DNA of 64,000 nucleotides from Poseidonibacter ostreae (lineage in GTDB: Bacteria; Campylobacterota; Campylobacteria; Campylobacterales; Arcobacteraceae). The stretch spans positions 62,001 to 126,000 of the forward strand of contig NZ_WFKJ01000001.1 in NCBI RefSeq assembly GCF_009208075.1, in the 5' to 3' direction. The notes beneath the pieces were generated by a model. It saw only the letters and a program-made list of their open reading frames with translations. It did not search any database and had not been told where the DNA came from. Shown piece after piece: positions 62,095 through 64,000 of the stretch (position 1 is its first letter; the number at the start of each line of letters is the position of its first letter). The translations under genes were made by a program, and so were the position numbers.

Positions 62095-62928
62095 ATGGCA
62101 TTTAATTATGATGAATATTTAAGAACAGACAAAATGCCAACACTTTGGTGTTGGGGATGTGGTGATGGAGTTATTTTAAAATCTGTAATTAGAGCAATTG
62201 AAAAAACTGGTTGGAACATGGACGATGTTTGTGTTGTTTCTGGTATTGGTTGTTCAGGAAGATTCTCTTCATATATCAACTGTAACACAGTTCACACAAC
62301 TCACGGTAGAACTTTAGCATATGCAACTGGAATTAAATTAGCTAATCCAGAAAAGAAAGTTATCGTTGTTGGTGGTGATGGTGATGGTCTTGCTATTGGT
62401 GGAAACCATACAATCCATGCATCAAGAAGAAATATTGATTTAAATTATATTATTATCAATAACTTCATTTATGGATTAACTAACTCACAAACTTCTCCTA
62501 CAACACCACAAGGTATGTGGACAGTTACAATGAGTAAAGGAAATATTGATCCAACATTTGATGCTTGTAAATTAGTAGAAGCTGCTGGTGCATCTTTTGT
62601 TGCTAGAGAAACTATGTTAGATCCTAAGAAATTAGAAAGAATTTTAGTAAAAGGTTTCCAACATACAGGATTCTCATTTATTGAAGTATTCTCTAACTGT
62701 CACGTTAACTTAGGTAGAAAAAATAAAATGGCAACAGCTATGGCTAACTTAGAGTGGATTAAATCTATTTCTGTTGGAAAAGCTAAGTTTGAGAAATTAG
62801 AAGCAGAAGAGCAAGTTGGAAAATTCCCATTAGGAATTTTAAAACATGATGAAAATGCACCAGAGTACTGTCAGTCTTACGAAAAAGTAAAAGAGGCTAA
62901 TAGAACTAATACAATGATTCAATTCTAA
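62095..62928 (+). CDS. oorB: 2-oxoglutarate:acceptor oxidoreductase, beta subunit
   Basis: 277 residues. WCWGCGDG near the start holds one Fe-S-type Cys pair, the TPP motif is GGDGDGLAIGGNHTIHASRRN, and TTPQGMWT and CHVNLGRKNKM fit the beta subunit. It binds the diphosphate of thiamine diphosphate. It follows oorA by 2 bp and precedes oorC by 11 bp. Confidence 0.97.
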   Translation: MAFNYDEYLRTDKMPTLWCWGCGDGVILKSVIRAIEKTGWNMDDVCVVSGIGCSGRFSSYINCNTVHTTHGRTLAYATGIKLANPEKKVIVVGGDGDGLAIGGNHTIHASRRNIDLNYIIINNFIYGLTNSQTSPTTPQGMWTVTMSKGNIDPTFDACKLVEAAGASFVARETMLDPKKLERILVKGFQHTGFSFIEVFSNCHVNLGRKNKMATAMANLEWIKSISVGKAKFEKLEAEEQVGKFPLGILKHDENAPEYCQSYEKVKEANRTNTMIQF

Positions 62929-62939
62929 GGAGAAACAAC

Positions 62940-63503
62940 ATGAGTAAAACATTAATGAGATTTACAGGTGTTGGTGGACAAGGTGTTCTTCTAGCAGGTT
63001 CTATTTTTGCAGCAGCAAAAATTAATGATGGTGGTTATGGTTTAAAAACTGCAACATATACATCTCAAGTAAGAGGTGGTCCAACTGTTGTTGATATCAC
63101 TTTACAAGATGATGAAATTTTATACCCTTATGCAAATGATGGTGAAATTGATTTTATGTTATCTGTTGCTCAAGTTTCTTATGACCAATTTAAAAATGGT
63201 GTAAGAGATGGTGCAACAATTGTTGTTGAGCCAAACTTAGTTACTGCAACAGAAGAAGATAAAAAAAGATGGAATATCGTTGAAATTCCAATCATTACAA
63301 TTGCTAAAGAAGAAATTGGTAATGTTATTACTCAATCAGTATTAGCATTAGCAATGGCAAACTATTTTACAGGTGAAACTGTAGAAAATGAAGTACTTAG
63401 AACTACTATGCTTTCTAAAGTACCTGCAAAAGTACATGATATTAATAATAAAGCGTTTGACTTAGGTCTTAAATACGCTGCTGAAGCTTCTAAAGCTTCA
63501 TAA
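62940..63503 (+). CDS. oorC: 2-oxoglutarate:acceptor oxidoreductase, gamma subunit
   Basis: 187 residues. The family start FTGVGGQGVLLAGSIFAAA and VRGGPTVVDITL match the gamma subunits, which bind CoA in the superfamily. It closes the oorDABC operon. An AAGGAGA ribosome site precedes it, and a strong terminator follows directly. Confidence 0.97.
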   Translation: MSKTLMRFTGVGGQGVLLAGSIFAAAKINDGGYGLKTATYTSQVRGGPTVVDITLQDDEILYPYANDGEIDFMLSVAQVSYDQFKNGVRDGATIVVEPNLVTATEEDKKRWNIVEIPIITIAKEEIGNVITQSVLALAMANYFTGETVENEVLRTTMLSKVPAKVHDINNKAFDLGLKYAAEASKAS

Positions 63504-63533
63504 TTTAAAAGTAGTCTAAAGACTACTTTTAAA
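63504..63533 (+). terminator. Terminator of the oorDABC operon
   Basis: TTTAAAAGTAGTCT, AA, AGACTACTTTTAAA is a perfect 14-bp palindromic stem, directly after the oorC stop. It may also stop the convergent HD gene. Confidence 0.85.
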
Positions 63534-63560
63534 CTAAAATACTTTAAATAAAACTTCTAA

Positions 63561-64000
63561 CTAAACTATATATTTTTTATAATTTTCTATTTTTTCTTCT
63601 AATCTTTTTGATAAATAAATATTTGAATTTTTTAAACATGAATAAATAAAACTAGCCTCTTTTACATAAGCCTTTTTTTTATCATTATCCCAATGTTCTG
63701 GAGGAGTTGATAGATTTGTTATTCTATCTGCAAGTTTAACCATTTGAACCTCATAAGGTTGCTCTAGTAGCATTTCAATACTTTTTTTCATCTGTTCTTG
63801 TTTAGATTCTAAAGTCTTATCTTTACTTAGTGCTTCAACACCATTTGCAACACTTTCTGAGAAATCTACATACAAATCATCATATTTAATACTTGTATCT
63901 TCAATCACATCATGTAATAAAGCACAAGAAATCGCTAAATTAGATTTTTCAACTTCAAGTTTCGATTCTTCACATGCATGTATAACTTCCATGGTAACAG
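63561..64000 (-). CDS. HD-domain hydrolase, RelA/SpoT-hydrolase-like, partial at the N-terminus
   Basis: About 145 residues are visible; the frame stays open through the window edge, and VT precedes the in-frame Met at 63992, so that Met is probably internal. ISCALLHDVIEDTSIKYDDL holds the HD pair, and VQMVKLADRITNL the late Asp motif, both as in the hydrolase domain of RelA/SpoT proteins and of small alarmone hydrolases. No synthetase or TGS domain follows, so it would be a stand-alone metal-dependent hydrolase. The first metal-binding His lies outside the window. Confidence 0.85.
   Translation of the reverse strand, partial: VTMEVIHACEESKLEVEKSNLAISCALLHDVIEDTSIKYDDLYVDFSESVANGVEALSKDKTLESKQEQMKKSIEMLLEQPYEVQMVKLADRITNLSTPPEHWDNDKKKAYVKEASFIYSCLKNSNIYLSKRLEEKIENYKKYIV

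Noticed and set aside
1-64000. Prophage, insertion sequence, integrative element or CRISPR array
   Set aside because: No transposase, integrase, phage structural gene, cas gene or spaced repeat array is visible; base composition and codon use look even along the window.

Overview
The window is AT-rich DNA (clearly over 70% A+T) from a Campylobacterota genome, most likely an Arcobacter-type (Arcobacteraceae) bacterium. The evidence is gene content and order: the four-subunit 2-oxoglutarate:acceptor oxidoreductase OorDABC, tandem Campylobacter-style desulforubrerythrins next to a PerR-like Fur protein, and gene orders I recall from Campylobacter (ftsY / TlpA-like lipoprotein / 5-formyl-THF cyclo-ligase / rny, and msbA / pyrD / M16 peptidase / dapA / enoyl-reductase-like SDR). 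I see no tRNA, rRNA, CRISPR array, insertion sequence or prophage. Coding density is high; no gap exceeds 300 bp, and the largest (5733-5973 and 60339-60634) are described under features or findings.

Layout. 1-2064: the last 61 codons of an outer-membrane beta-barrel protein resembling a Slam exporter, then a FecR-domain protein with a (Glu-Thr-Thr)x16 tract and two TbpB-like barrel repeats. 2136-5732: ABC-F ATPase, YqeY protein and a diguanylate cyclase. 5974-6687: a 2OG-Fe(II) oxygenase. 6700-22482: a 16-kb block of four operons for membrane-lipid modification and photo-oxidative stress (below). 22561-31241: DUF2400 protein, SDR, lipoprotein, orphan OppC-type permease, rsmD, rny, folate enzyme, TlpA-like protein, ftsY and a lipid A deacylase-like protein. 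31233-36981: esterase, DUF3095, RNase H-like, APC permease and a three-gene phospholipid head-group set. 37167-46780: DJ-1 protein, IclR regulator, radA, thioesterase, ybeY, Ca/Na antiporter, perR, two desulforubrerythrins, a nuclease and murJ. 46862-57060: msbA-like, pyrD, M16 peptidase, globin, dapA, SDR, pgsA, rseP, YggS, tautomerase and DUF711. 57163-60338: a tRNA-methylase/YkgJ/TPR lipoprotein/trpC operon. 60635-63503: oorDABC. 63561-64000: an HD-domain hydrolase cut by the window edge.

The most interesting region is 6700-22482. It holds a class I photolyase, a DUF523-DUF1722 (YbgA-like) protein, a CFA-synthase-type methyltransferase, a COG2907 flavoprotein, DUF1365, DUF3833, two lipocalins, SDR, NTF2-like, MFS, TIGR01777, SRPBCC and DUF2237 proteins, an HD-GYP protein, a CrtI-like flavoprotein, and a LytS-type histidine kinase with a LytTR response regulator. 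Similar gene sets in Proteobacteria are, as I recall, under the singlet-oxygen sigma/anti-sigma pair (RpoE-ChrR) or the light sensor LitR; neither is in this window. All four operons carry the same element, AACWRACA-N8-CTACWAAA (two degenerate copies), placed 15-16 bp upstream of a -10 box. It can be read as two direct repeats 21 bp apart that fit the known LytTR box. I infer that the encoded LytS/LytTR pair controls all four operons, including its own: a candidate new wiring of the photo-oxidative lipid response.

Other candidate regulatory structures: a palindrome at the start site of the first desulforubrerythrin gene, helically phased repeats upstream of oorD, and a hairpin that buries the ribosome binding site of a TTG-started nuclease gene.
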